From: Streptomyces scabiei 87.22
GTDB taxonomy: Bacteria > Actinomycetota > Actinomycetes > Streptomycetales > Streptomycetaceae
Direction of reading: 5' to 3'
Assembly (NCBI RefSeq): GCF_000091305.1
Contig: NC_013929.1
Location: 5,270,001 to 5,334,000 of the forward strand
DNA: 64,000 nucleotides
The notes beneath the pieces were generated by a model. The model did not search any database and was not told where the DNA came from. It was given only the letters and a program-made list of their open reading frames with translations. Below, piece after piece: positions 53,075 to 60,476 of this stretch (positions are counted from its first letter, which is position 1; each line of letters opens with the position of its first letter). The translations under genes and the position numbers were made by a program.

Positions 53075-53290
53075 CGCTCGCTCGCCCTTCGACGCAGGTC
53101 GTAGGCCCGGTCTTCCCCCGGGGGCGCCCGTGCATGCGGTGCGGCCGGGAAAGTGTCCTGATCGGACGGCCGCCGAGCCACGCGACGAACGCGACCGCCA
53201 AGTGGGTTCGCGGCCGGTGTCGTACCGCTCCCGGCGCCGCCCCGGACTGCGAAACTGCCAACGCACTGTACGCGGCAGGAAGTTGACGTC

Positions 53291-54241
53291 ATGACCGACA
53301 AGCTCACCGTAAGCGTCCTGGGTACCGGCATCATGGGCGCCGCGATGGCCCGCAGCCTCCTCCGTGCGGGGCACACCGTACGGGCGTGGAACCGCACCCG
53401 GGAGAAGGCCGAGCCGCTCACCGCCGACGGAGCGCGGGTCGTCGACAGCCCGGCCGAGGCCGTGCGCGGGGCCGACGTGGTCCTCACGATCCTGTACGAC
53501 GGGCCCGCCGCCCTGGCCGTGATGCGCGAGGCGGCGCCCGCGCTGAGCCCCGGAACCGCCTGGGTCCAGTCCACGACCGCCGGGGTGGAGGGCGTCGCCG
53601 AACTGGCCGCGCTCGCCGGTGAGCTGGGGCTGGTCTTCTACGACGCCCCGGTCCTCGGCACCCGGCAGCCCGCGGAGGCGGGGCAGCTGACGGTGCTGGC
53701 CGCGGGGCCGGTCGAGGGGCGGGCGGCGGTGACCCCCGTCTTCGACGCCGTGGGCGCCCGTACCGTCTGGACCGGCGAGGACGGTGCGGCGGGCACCGCG
53801 ACCCGGCTGAAGCTGGTGGCCAACAGCTGGGTGCTCGCCGCGACCAACGCGGCCGGGGAGGTGCTGGCCCTGTCCCAGGCCCTCGGCGTCGACCCGCGGT
53901 CCTTCTTCGAGATCATCGAGGGCGGCCCGCTCGACATGGGCTATCTGCACGCCAAGTCCGCGCTCATCCTCGACGACCGCCTCTCCCCGGCCTCCTTCGC
54001 CGTCTCGACCGCCGCGAAGGACGCCCGTCTGATCGTCGAGGCCGGCCGGCGACACGGCGTACGCCTCGACATCGCCGCCGCCGGCGCCGCCCGCCTCACC
54101 CGCGCCGCGGCCCAGGGCCACGCCGATGAGGACATGGCGGCCGCGTACTTCGCCAGCTTCGGCGAGGGAGAAGGGAATAGGGATGGGGGTGGGGGTGGCG
54201 TTGGGGAAGGGGAGGCCGAGGGGGCAGGGAAGAACGACTAG
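53291..54241 (+). CDS. NAD(P)-dependent beta-hydroxyacid dehydrogenase (HIBADH-like)
   Basis: The 316-residue protein has a Rossmann motif VSVLGTGIMGAAMARSLL (about 7-24), NRTREKAEPL for cofactor choice, the substrate-loop region STTAGVEGVAELA in place of the usual DAPVSGG nearby (FYDAPVLGTRQPAEAG), and catalytic Lys in RLKLVANSWVLA (about 175). It belongs to the 3-hydroxyisobutyrate/6-phosphogluconate dehydrogenase family. The substrate is not predictable. The C-terminus is a Gly/Glu-rich tail (about 295-316). It diverges from the dioxygenase gene. Confidence 0.87.
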   Translation: MTDKLTVSVLGTGIMGAAMARSLLRAGHTVRAWNRTREKAEPLTADGARVVDSPAEAVRGADVVLTILYDGPAALAVMREAAPALSPGTAWVQSTTAGVEGVAELAALAGELGLVFYDAPVLGTRQPAEAGQLTVLAAGPVEGRAAVTPVFDAVGARTVWTGEDGAAGTATRLKLVANSWVLAATNAAGEVLALSQALGVDPRSFFEIIEGGPLDMGYLHAKSALILDDRLSPASFAVSTAAKDARLIVEAGRRHGVRLDIAAAGAARLTRAAAQGHADEDMAAAYFASFGEGEGNRDGGGGGVGEGEAEGAGKND

Positions 54242-54269
54242 CCCAGGGCCGTAGGGGCCTGCCGGAGGG

Positions 54270-54755
54270 TCACTCCCGCCCGAGGATGGTGGCGGCCGTC
54301 TCCACGCCCTCGCGGGTGCCGATCACGATGAGCGTGTCCCCGCCGGCCAGCCGGAAGTCCGGTGCCGGCGACGGGATCGCCTCGGCCCGGCGCAGGACGG
54401 CCACGACGGACGCGCCCGTCTCGGTCCGCATCCGGGTGTCGCCCAGCACGCGCCCGTTCCAGTGGGACGTCGAGGCCACCTCGATCCGTTCCGCGACCAG
54501 CCCCAGCTCCGTGGTGGACAGCAGGCTGGGGCTGTGGTGGTCCGGCATCAGCGCGTCGACGAGGGCGGTCGCCTCCCCCGGCGACAGCCGCAGCGACAGC
54601 GCGCACGCGTCCGGATCGTCCTGCCGGTACGCGCTCAGCGTCCGGGCCCCGTCCCTGTGGGCGACCACCGAGATCCGCCGCCGCTCCCTGGTCGTGAGGT
54701 CGTAGCGGACCCCGATCCCCGGCAACGGCGTACTGCTGAGTCGCGGAGCACCCAC
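54270..54755 (-). CDS. TrkA-C domain protein, cation/proton antiporter regulatory subunit (KhtT-like)
   Basis: The 161-residue protein has an N-terminal part typical of KhtT (LSSTPLPGIGVRYDLTTRERRRISVV, about 5-30) and a C-terminal TrkA-C/RCK_C domain (LVAERIEVASTSHWNGRVLGD... FRLAGGDTLIVIGTREGVE). These proteins gate a membrane K+/H+ antiporter (KhtU/CPA2), often in response to a nucleotide. No antiporter gene is adjacent. GTG 54755 with AGGGGG six bases upstream is preferred to the TTG at 54794. It converges on the dehydrogenase gene. Confidence 0.82.
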   Translation of the reverse strand: MGAPRLSSTPLPGIGVRYDLTTRERRRISVVAHRDGARTLSAYRQDDPDACALSLRLSPGEATALVDALMPDHHSPSLLSTTELGLVAERIEVASTSHWNGRVLGDTRMRTETGASVVAVLRRAEAIPSPAPDFRLAGGDTLIVIGTREGVETAATILGRE

Positions 54756-54929
54756 GGCCGGCCCCCTGTCTGATTCGGATATGTCATCGGACAACCGTCG
54801 GTGCCACCCTAACGAGACCCGGAAAACCGGCGGCCGACTCCGGGGCCGGCTCCCCGGTGGAACAATCCCCCTTCAACCCCGGACCGCCCCCGGCGCGGCT
54901 TCGGGGGCTGACCGAAAGGAACCCCCGCC

Positions 54930-55169
54930 ATGATCGTCACGGGTGCCCCCACAACCCCCGCGGCGGCCGCCCGCCGGCCCCGCGCGTATGGCGCCCCGGT
55001 GACCGCCGGACCGATCGCCGGCGGCCCCACGACACACGGCGCGGGCCTGCTCCCGCCCTACGCCGAGGGGATACCCATCGCCTCCGGGGGCTTCAGAGAC
55101 TTCGGGGCCGTGGGGATTCTGGGCGCTGCCGGAGCACGCGCCACCAGGACCTCCGGAGCGTGCCCGTGA
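54930..55169 (+). CDS. Hypothetical 79-residue protein
   Basis: An Ala/Gly/Pro/Thr-rich chain with no recognised domain (starts MIVTGAPTTPAAAARRPRAY; middle GLLPPYAEGIPIASGGF). AAAGGA lies nine bases upstream of the ATG, and its stop codon overlaps the GTG of the next gene (GTGA at 55166), which argues that it is translated. It could be a leader for coupling translation of the membrane protein. Function unknown. Confidence 0.5.
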   Translation: MIVTGAPTTPAAAARRPRAYGAPVTAGPIAGGPTTHGAGLLPPYAEGIPIASGGFRDFGAVGILGAAGARATRTSGACP

Positions 55170-55612
55170 TTCAGTGGGTGTCCCTGGGGACCGGCCCCCG
55201 TCCCGTCCCCCAGCCCGTGGCGACCCCGCTCGTGTGGGCCACGGCCTTCGCGGGCGCGATGGCGCTGGTGGCGCTCCTGAACGCGCTGGTCGGCACGGAC
55301 CAGCCCGGCCTGGCCCTGGCCGGGCTGTCGCTGCTCTCCGCGCTCCTCGGCGGATACGCCCGCTTCACGGCGGCCCCCGGCACCGCCGCCCTGTGCTGGC
55401 TGTTCCTCAACGGGTTCGCCATCCCGCCCGCAGGCGTTCTGACCTGGACGAACCCGCGCGACACCTTCTGGCTGGTCTGTCTGCTCACCGCGGCCCTCAC
55501 CGGCACCGCCCTCGCCCGCCTCCTCCAGGCCCGCGCCGCCTACCGCCGCCTCACCACGGCCCAGCCGCCCCCGCCCGTGCCCGACTTCTGGGACCGGCCC
55601 CCGGCCCGCTGA
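55166..55612 (+). CDS. Small integral membrane protein
   Basis: A 148-residue protein with about four hydrophobic helices (PLVWATAFAGAMALVALLNAL, LALAGLSLLSALLGGYARF, TAALCWLFLNGFAIPPAGVL, FWLVCLLTAALTGTALARLL) and a Pro-rich cytoplasmic tail. GTG start overlaps the previous stop. I recognise no family; the helix pattern recalls DUF4118-type sensor membrane segments without any kinase domain. Confidence 0.65.
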   Translation: MIQWVSLGTGPRPVPQPVATPLVWATAFAGAMALVALLNALVGTDQPGLALAGLSLLSALLGGYARFTAAPGTAALCWLFLNGFAIPPAGVLTWTNPRDTFWLVCLLTAALTGTALARLLQARAAYRRLTTAQPPPPVPDFWDRPPAR

Positions 55613-55759
55613 CCGGTCGTGGCATGAAGCTGAGCGAACGCGTGCAGCAAGCTGACACGAATCGCCGTCCTGCCTGCGGTTTTCCGTTGGCAGAGTGGGA
55701 GTCACCGCGGGGGCACGACCGGCCCGGAACGCGCGGGGGACAACAAACGGGGGTACGTC

Positions 55760-56110
55760 GTGGGGTTCAAGGGATGCACCGGGTTCGCCGAGTTCACCGG
55801 GGCCGGCGGTCTCGCCGGGTTCGCCGGGTTCAAGAAGGCGGCGGTGGTGGCGGGTGCGGCGCTCGCGCTCGCCGTGGTGGGGGGACAGGGCTCGGCGCAG
55901 GCGCAGGCGCCCGCTCAGGCCCAGGCGCAGACCCAGGTACGGATTCTGACGCAGGTGCAGAGGGCGAACGTGTTCGGACCCGTCGTCGATCCGATCGTCG
56001 AGCGGGTGTGCGCGACCCCGCTGCCCATCCGGCTGCCGCTCTGCGGCGAGCCGGGCGCCGGCACCGACAAGCCCGTCAACGGCTGGCAGGTCGAGAAGCC
56101 GAAGCAGTAA
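55760..56110 (+). CDS. Small secreted protein of unknown function
   Basis: A 116-residue precursor: Gly/Phe-rich N-terminus, two Lys followed by a hydrophobic signal core (AAVVAGAALALAVVGGQGSA, about 27-46), an Ala/Gln repeat (AQAQ, about 45-60) after the likely cleavage site, and a mature end with two Cys (VCATPLPIRLPLCGE) that could form a disulphide. GTG 55760. A strong terminator follows at 56181. Confidence 0.65.
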   Translation: MGFKGCTGFAEFTGAGGLAGFAGFKKAAVVAGAALALAVVGGQGSAQAQAPAQAQAQTQVRILTQVQRANVFGPVVDPIVERVCATPLPIRLPLCGEPGAGTDKPVNGWQVEKPKQ

Positions 56111-56180
56111 CCGTACGGCCGGCCGTACCGCGCGAGTACAGAAGTACGGCAGCGCGACAGCGCGACAGCATGGCAGCGGA

Positions 56181-56224
56181 CAGGGGGTGCCCCCGGCGAT
56201 CAGTCGCCGGGGGCACCCCCTTTT
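56181..56224. terminator. Strong terminator between convergent genes
   Basis: An 18-bp perfect stem (56181-56198, AGGGGGTGCCCCCGGCGA; complement 56203-56220) with a 4-base loop is followed by TTTT. It isolates the secreted-protein unit from the regulator of the daptide cluster, which converges on it from the right, and so marks the left limit of the cluster. Confidence 0.9.
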
Positions 56225-56266
56225 CCGCTGCTTCCGTCCGGCGGCCTCCCCCGGCGGCCCCGGGCC

Positions 56267-57286
56267 TCACACCCAGCCGCGCTCCCGCGCGAGGAGCGCC
56301 GCGTGCGCCCTGCTGCTTGCGCCCAGGATGCGCAGGACGTCGGCGACATGGCGGCGGTACGTCCGTACCGACACACCCAGCGAGCGCGCCCCCGACTCGT
56401 CCTTGCCGACGTGGCACATCGCTTCCAGGACCTGCTGCTCCATCTCCGTGAGCCCGCCGTCCTCCGCGCCCGCCCCCGCGTCGATGAGCACGGTGAGATC
56501 GGTGGCCTGGTCCCAGATCTTCTCGAACAGCGCCAGGATGTTCGCGACCAGCCCCGCCTCCCGGGCGAGCAGGGCGCCGCGCCGGGTGTCGGCGGGGTCG
56601 ACCGGGACGAGCGCCGTGCGGCGGTCGTAGACCAGGAGCCGTTCGGCGATGGTGTCCGCGACCCGGATCTGGGCCCCGAGCGAGGTGAGGTCGCGCAGGT
56701 AGCCGACGGTCGGCGCGTGGTCCAGGGCCTCGCGCAGGACGACGTTGCGTATCCGTACCCCGCGCCGCAGACAGCGGGTGTCGAGCGGCCGGGCGTGCGC
56801 GATGTTCGCCGGGGTCAGCTCGGTGTACGGCTCGACCGAAAGGATCTCCTCGCGGGCGAAGAACGCCAGGTCGTCGATCCGCCCCCGGATCTGGCCGAGA
56901 TCCTCCAGGCGCTCGATCGGCCCGGAGTCGGGCCGCTCCTTCACACTCTGCTCGGCGCGCAGGCCGGCTATCAGGTGCCGGGACTGGGTGACCTGCTGGA
57001 GCTGCTGGTGGAGTTCGCGCAGCCGCAGGTCGGTGAGCCGGTCCACGGCGGTCTCGGGATCGGCGGCGGAGATCACCTCGGGCCCGCCGTCCGCTCCGGT
57101 TCCGGTGCCTTCCGCGCCGTGCAGCAGGCCGAGTTCGGTCAGACGCTCCAGTGCTCCCGCGATCTCGTCCAACGGGACGTGCAGCAGCAACTGGATGTCC
57201 TCGGCCGTCGTGCCGGGGTTCCGCAGAAAGTGCCGGTAGATGCCCTCTTCCGTATCGGTGAGTCCGAGTACGGACAATTCCCCCAT
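56267..57286 (-). CDS. LuxR-type (TrmB-like N-terminus) regulator of the daptide cluster
   Basis: The 339-residue protein starts with a winged-helix segment of TrmB type (LGLTDTEEGIYRHFLRNPGTTAEDI, about 7-31; LDEIAGALERLTELGLL), then a coiled coil (LTDLRLRELHQQLQQVTQSRH), a phospholipase-D-like sensing region (FFAREEILSVEPYTELTPA..., about 140-250) and a C-terminal LuxR HTH (LTEMEQQVLEAMCHVGKDESGARSLGVSVRTYRRHVADVL, about 278-317). It is divergent from the biosynthetic genes, with 267 bases between, so it most likely controls them. Regulators of this layout are common beside Streptomyces RiPP clusters. Confidence 0.83.
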   Translation of the reverse strand: MGELSVLGLTDTEEGIYRHFLRNPGTTAEDIQLLLHVPLDEIAGALERLTELGLLHGAEGTGTGADGGPEVISAADPETAVDRLTDLRLRELHQQLQQVTQSRHLIAGLRAEQSVKERPDSGPIERLEDLGQIRGRIDDLAFFAREEILSVEPYTELTPANIAHARPLDTRCLRRGVRIRNVVLREALDHAPTVGYLRDLTSLGAQIRVADTIAERLLVYDRRTALVPVDPADTRRGALLAREAGLVANILALFEKIWDQATDLTVLIDAGAGAEDGGLTEMEQQVLEAMCHVGKDESGARSLGVSVRTYRRHVADVLRILGASSRAHAALLARERGWV

Positions 57287-57553
57287 GGTGCCTCCGTTTG
57301 ATCACCGATGAGAGTACCTGCAACAAGCTGCACGGTCACTGGCAGCAAGTAGCGCTACTGAACTGCCCGATGGGGTGCTCCGGTTTGGCATTGTTCTCTG
57401 TGTCGGAACGAACGAACGCCGACAGAAGCAGCAGAAGAAGAAGCAGAAGCAGAAGCAAAAACAGAGCAGCAGATGAAAAAGAAAAGCTGCACACCCGATG
57501 TCGAGCGGCATCGACGAAATGGCGACGAGAGACGAGAAACGGGGGACACGGGC
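57287..57553. promoter_or_regulatory. Divergent promoter region of the daptide cluster
   Basis: The region is unusually A-rich for this genome. It holds a 12-base perfect palindrome AGTAGCGCTACT (57348-57359) and repeated CTGCA-ACAAGCTGCA / CTGGCAGCAAG words nearby (57319-57350), plausible binding sites for the regulator. From about 57420 to 57490 the plus strand is a purine run built from AGAAGC/AGAAG units. Downstream, GGGGGA at 57541-57546 serves the first biosynthetic gene. No -35/-10 pair could be assigned with confidence. Confidence 0.5.
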
Positions 57554-58516
57554 ATGACTTCTTATTCCGTACTCCTGCCTTTTCTTCCGCGTCGGCCGGA
57601 GCAGATCCTTCCGTACGCCGGACTGGTGCACTGGAGCAACGCGAGCCGCCTCTGGCAGGGGCAGTCCGTGATGATCGAACCGCACCAGGGCTTCGTCGCG
57701 GCGGCGGGAGCGGGGTTCCGCGTACCGACCGGACTCGGCGTCACGCTCATGCCGCTCCGCCACCCCTACGAGGCCGCTCTCCAGGCCCGCTCGCTGGCGA
57801 TGGCCACCGGGCAGCCGGTGACCGCCGGATTCGGGCCCGGCGGCCGGCCGTTGCAGCGGTCGCTGCTGGGCGAGCCGTACCGCAGTCCGCTCACGGCGGC
57901 GCGCGAGTACCTCTCGATCGTCCGCGGCCTGCTGGCGGGGGACGGCGTCGATGTCCGGGGCGAGTACTTCAGCTGCCGGGCCGAGATGCCGCGCTACCCG
58001 GCGCCGAACGTGGAGATCGGGCTCGGGGTGCTGCGGCCCGGCATGGCGCGGCTCGCGGGTGAGGTCGCCGACGTGGCCGTGACCTGGCTGACTCCGGCGC
58101 ACTACCTGCGGGACACCGTCCTCCCGGCGATGCGCGAGGGCGCGGGAGACAACGGGCGCGGAACCCCGAGGCTCACCGCCATCGTGCCGCTCACCCTCGC
58201 CCGGCCCGACCGCGAACCCGCCGAACTGGCACTCGCGAGCAACGCCGCGCATCTCCAGGGCGCCCACTACATCGACATGCTGCGCCGGTCCGGCACGGAT
58301 GTCGCCGGAGACGATCCGGCGGCGAACGCCAAGGCGCTCGTCGACGGCGGCGCGTTCCTCAGCGGGGACCCGGACGAACTCGTCGCGAAACTGGGCGCGT
58401 TCCGGGACGCGGGAGTGGACGAGGTCGTCCTGAATCTGACCGGCGTCTGCAATCTGTACGGCCCACAAGCGGCCCTGGACGAAACGAAGCGAATTCTGGC
58501 CGCCCTGGCCGCCTGA
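57554..58516 (+). CDS. Luciferase-like (LLM class) flavin/F420-dependent oxidoreductase
   Basis: The 320-residue protein is a bacterial-luciferase-fold TIM barrel: YSVLLPFLPRRPEQILPYAGLVHW, FRVPTGLGVTLMPLRHPYEAALQARSLAMATG (about 56-87), GFGPGGRPLQ, REYLSIVRGLLAGDGVDVRGEYF (about 116-138) and a C-terminal LSGDPDELVAKLGAFRDAGVDEVVL. The pattern is closer to F420-dependent than FMNH2-dependent members. As the first gene of the operon it may add an oxidation or reduction to the peptide, or regenerate a cofactor; it is not one of the three core daptide enzymes. The frame is open upstream but ATG 57554 has the only good ribosome binding site. Confidence 0.82.
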   Translation: MTSYSVLLPFLPRRPEQILPYAGLVHWSNASRLWQGQSVMIEPHQGFVAAAGAGFRVPTGLGVTLMPLRHPYEAALQARSLAMATGQPVTAGFGPGGRPLQRSLLGEPYRSPLTAAREYLSIVRGLLAGDGVDVRGEYFSCRAEMPRYPAPNVEIGLGVLRPGMARLAGEVADVAVTWLTPAHYLRDTVLPAMREGAGDNGRGTPRLTAIVPLTLARPDREPAELALASNAAHLQGAHYIDMLRRSGTDVAGDDPAANAKALVDGGAFLSGDPDELVAKLGAFRDAGVDEVVLNLTGVCNLYGPQAALDETKRILAALAA

Positions 58517-58536
58517 CCGTGGGGGAAGACGAAACA

Positions 58537-59580
58537 ATGGCTGATCTGAAAGAGCGGCTCATTCACTGGGGGACCGGTGAGTCCGGCACCGCCGCAGAAA
58601 GTGCGCCCGAATTCACGTACGACGGCGCGAAAACCGTCGTGCTGGAGAACCGGGACCATCTCGCCGCGGTGCTGCGTTCCGGAGTCGTCGGAGCGGACAC
58701 GCTGGTCCTCGTGCCGGGTGCGCCCGGCGAGGAGCCGGCGGCGGACGGCCACCGCGTCGTCGGGTACGAGGGGTCGCTGGCCGGCGCCGGCGGGGAGTTC
58801 TCCCCGGGCGCGGGCTTCTACCTCCAGATCCAGGGCTACGGCATCAGCGAGTACATGTCCGTCGCCGGACCGACGCTCGTCCGGATCGCCGACGACACGG
58901 ACTTCGACGTCTTCCTCGCCGACGCCGACCGGGCCCTGCTCGACGGCACCTTCCCCGACTTCCTCACCCACCCCGCCATCCAGCTCGCCGACCTCCCGGG
59001 CCTCGGCGCCGGCCGCACCCCGGCCGCCGGACCCCGGCACCGGCTGTACGTCGACGCGGACGGCGCGGTCTCCACCGCGCCGGGCGGGACCCGTCTCGGC
59101 ACGGCGGGCGACGGCCCCGACCTCCTCGACGCGCAGTGGCAGCGGCTCAACGGCGGCACGGGCACGACCTGCGGGGTGTGCCTGGGCGCGGTCGTGGACC
59201 CCGGCCTGCGGGAGACCGCCCTGGCCGCCCGGCCCTGGCTCGGGCGCTACCTGGCCGCCCTCGGCGCGATCCGCTCCCTGCGGGCCCGGGGCGTGGACGG
59301 CGACATCCGGGTCTCCGGCTTCGGCGGGCGGATCACCGAGACGCTGGCCGCCGGGGCCGACGCCGACCTGAGGGACGCGGACGCGCCGCTCCTGCTCTGG
59401 ACCGACCAGGACGTGTTCGTGCACGCCCCTGCCCCCGGCCGCACCTTCAGCGTGGAACGGGCGGCGGCCACGCCGGTCGAGGCGCTGCTGGCCTGCGGTT
59501 CGGCCGAAGCGGCGGCGGAGTACGCCGACCCTGACCACACCGTCCGCATCGAGCGGTTCCTCGCCCGGGCCGGAGCGTGA
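58537..59580 (+). CDS. Daptide precursor recognition protein (RRE-containing, MpaB-like)
   Basis: The 347-residue protein has no enzyme motif that I recognise. Its sequence style (KERLIHWGTGES, EYMSVAGPTLVRIADDTDFDVFLADAD, HRLYVDADGAVSTAPGGTRLG, TTCGVCLGAV, VSGFGGRITETLAAG) and position directly before methyltransferase, aminotransferase and dehydrogenase match the daptide RiPP recognition protein, which binds the leader peptide and is needed for the first modification. A Cys pair (CGVC, about 212-215) is notable. ATG 58537 follows GGGGGAAG; GTG 58519 is in frame. The next gene overlaps by 4 bases. The family call rests on context plus remembered similarity. Confidence 0.75.
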   Translation: MADLKERLIHWGTGESGTAAESAPEFTYDGAKTVVLENRDHLAAVLRSGVVGADTLVLVPGAPGEEPAADGHRVVGYEGSLAGAGGEFSPGAGFYLQIQGYGISEYMSVAGPTLVRIADDTDFDVFLADADRALLDGTFPDFLTHPAIQLADLPGLGAGRTPAAGPRHRLYVDADGAVSTAPGGTRLGTAGDGPDLLDAQWQRLNGGTGTTCGVCLGAVVDPGLRETALAARPWLGRYLAALGAIRSLRARGVDGDIRVSGFGGRITETLAAGADADLRDADAPLLLWTDQDVFVHAPAPGRTFSVERAAATPVEALLACGSAEAAAEYADPDHTVRIERFLARAGA

Positions 59581-60476
59581 CCACCACCATGACCAGCACC
59601 ACCACCATGACCAGCACCACCACCATGACCAGCACCACCGCTGCGACCACCGTGACATCACCATCCCCGTCCGCACCCGCGGCCGTCCCCGGAAGGGCCG
59701 GGGAACTGCTCGCCCGGCTCGGCTCCCGCGCGGTCACCGGCGACCTCTACGCCGAAGCGGGCGCGCAGGTCTACCACGACGTGGCCGGCCGCAGCACCCA
59801 CGAGGTACGCGAACTGACCGGTCTCGTACGGACCCTGCCCGGCGACGTCCTCGACCTCGCGGCCGGCTCCGGGCGGCTGACCATGCCGCTGCTCGCGCTG
59901 GGCCGCCGGGTCACCGCCCTCGACCTCTCGCCGTACATGCTGCGGCTCCTGGAGGACCGGCTGGCCGCCGCGCCCGCCGCCCTGCGCGAGCGCTGCACGG
60001 TCGTCGAGGCCGACATGAGCGACTTCGCGCTGCACCGCACCTTCCCGGTGATCGTCCTCGGCACCACCTCCGTCTCGCTCCTCGACGAGCGCGGCCGGAC
60101 CGGTCTCTACCGGGCCGTGCGCCGGCACCTGGCGCCCGGCGGACGGTTCCTGCTGTCGACCGTCGGCATGGACACGGACTCCGGCGAACCCGCCGAGGCC
60201 GAGCTGGTGGTGGAGGCCGAAGGCGGCCGCGCCTACCGGATGTACGAGCACTGGGCGGTCGGCGACAGCGCCCGCACGGTCACCGTCTTCCCCGCCCGGA
60301 TCCCGGACGACGACAGCCCCGTCCAGGTCACCACGACCAGCGTCGGCGTCCTGCCCGCCGCTCTCCTCGAAGCCGAGCTGGGCGCCGCCGGATTCACCGT
60401 CCGCGCCCGGCACCCGCTGCCGGCCGTCGGCTCCCGCCACCACGACGTACTGCTCGAAACGGAGGTCACCCCATGA
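59577..60476 (+). CDS. SAM-dependent methyltransferase (daptide MpaM-like)
   Basis: The 299-residue protein is a class I methyltransferase: LPGDVLDLAAGSGRLTMPLLALG (SAM motif I, about 88-110), VTALDLSPYMLRLLEDRL (motif II, about 112-129), VVEADMSDFALHRTFPVIVLG (motif III region) and LAPGGRFLLSTVG. In daptide biosynthesis this enzyme dimethylates the new C-terminal amine. The GTG start overlaps the recognition-protein stop (GTGA). The first about 22 residues are an expanded TTTMTS repeat with an internal ATG in each unit, so the real N-terminus could be any of four starts. It overlaps the aminotransferase gene by 4 bases. Confidence 0.88.
   Translation: MTTTMTSTTTMTSTTTMTSTTAATTVTSPSPSAPAAVPGRAGELLARLGSRAVTGDLYAEAGAQVYHDVAGRSTHEVRELTGLVRTLPGDVLDLAAGSGRLTMPLLALGRRVTALDLSPYMLRLLEDRLAAAPAALRERCTVVEADMSDFALHRTFPVIVLGTTSVSLLDERGRTGLYRAVRRHLAPGGRFLLSTVGMDTDSGEPAEAELVVEAEGGRAYRMYEHWAVGDSARTVTVFPARIPDDDSPVQVTTTSVGVLPAALLEAELGAAGFTVRARHPLPAVGSRHHDVLLETEVTP
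59580..59633 (+). repeat. 18-bp tandem repeat, three copies, at the 5' end of the methyltransferase gene
   Basis: ACCACCACCATGACCAGC is repeated exactly at 59580-59597, 59598-59615 and 59616-59633. Each unit contains an ATG in the methyltransferase frame. The unit keeps frame, so copy changes alter only the N-terminal tail. Confidence 0.92.

Noticed and set aside
57473..57553. Longer N-terminus of the luciferase-like protein starting at ATG 57473
   Set aside because: The extra 27 residues are Lys/Arg/Asp-rich and encoded by the purine repeat; family alignment starts at MTSYSVLLPF and the only good ribosome binding site precedes 57554.
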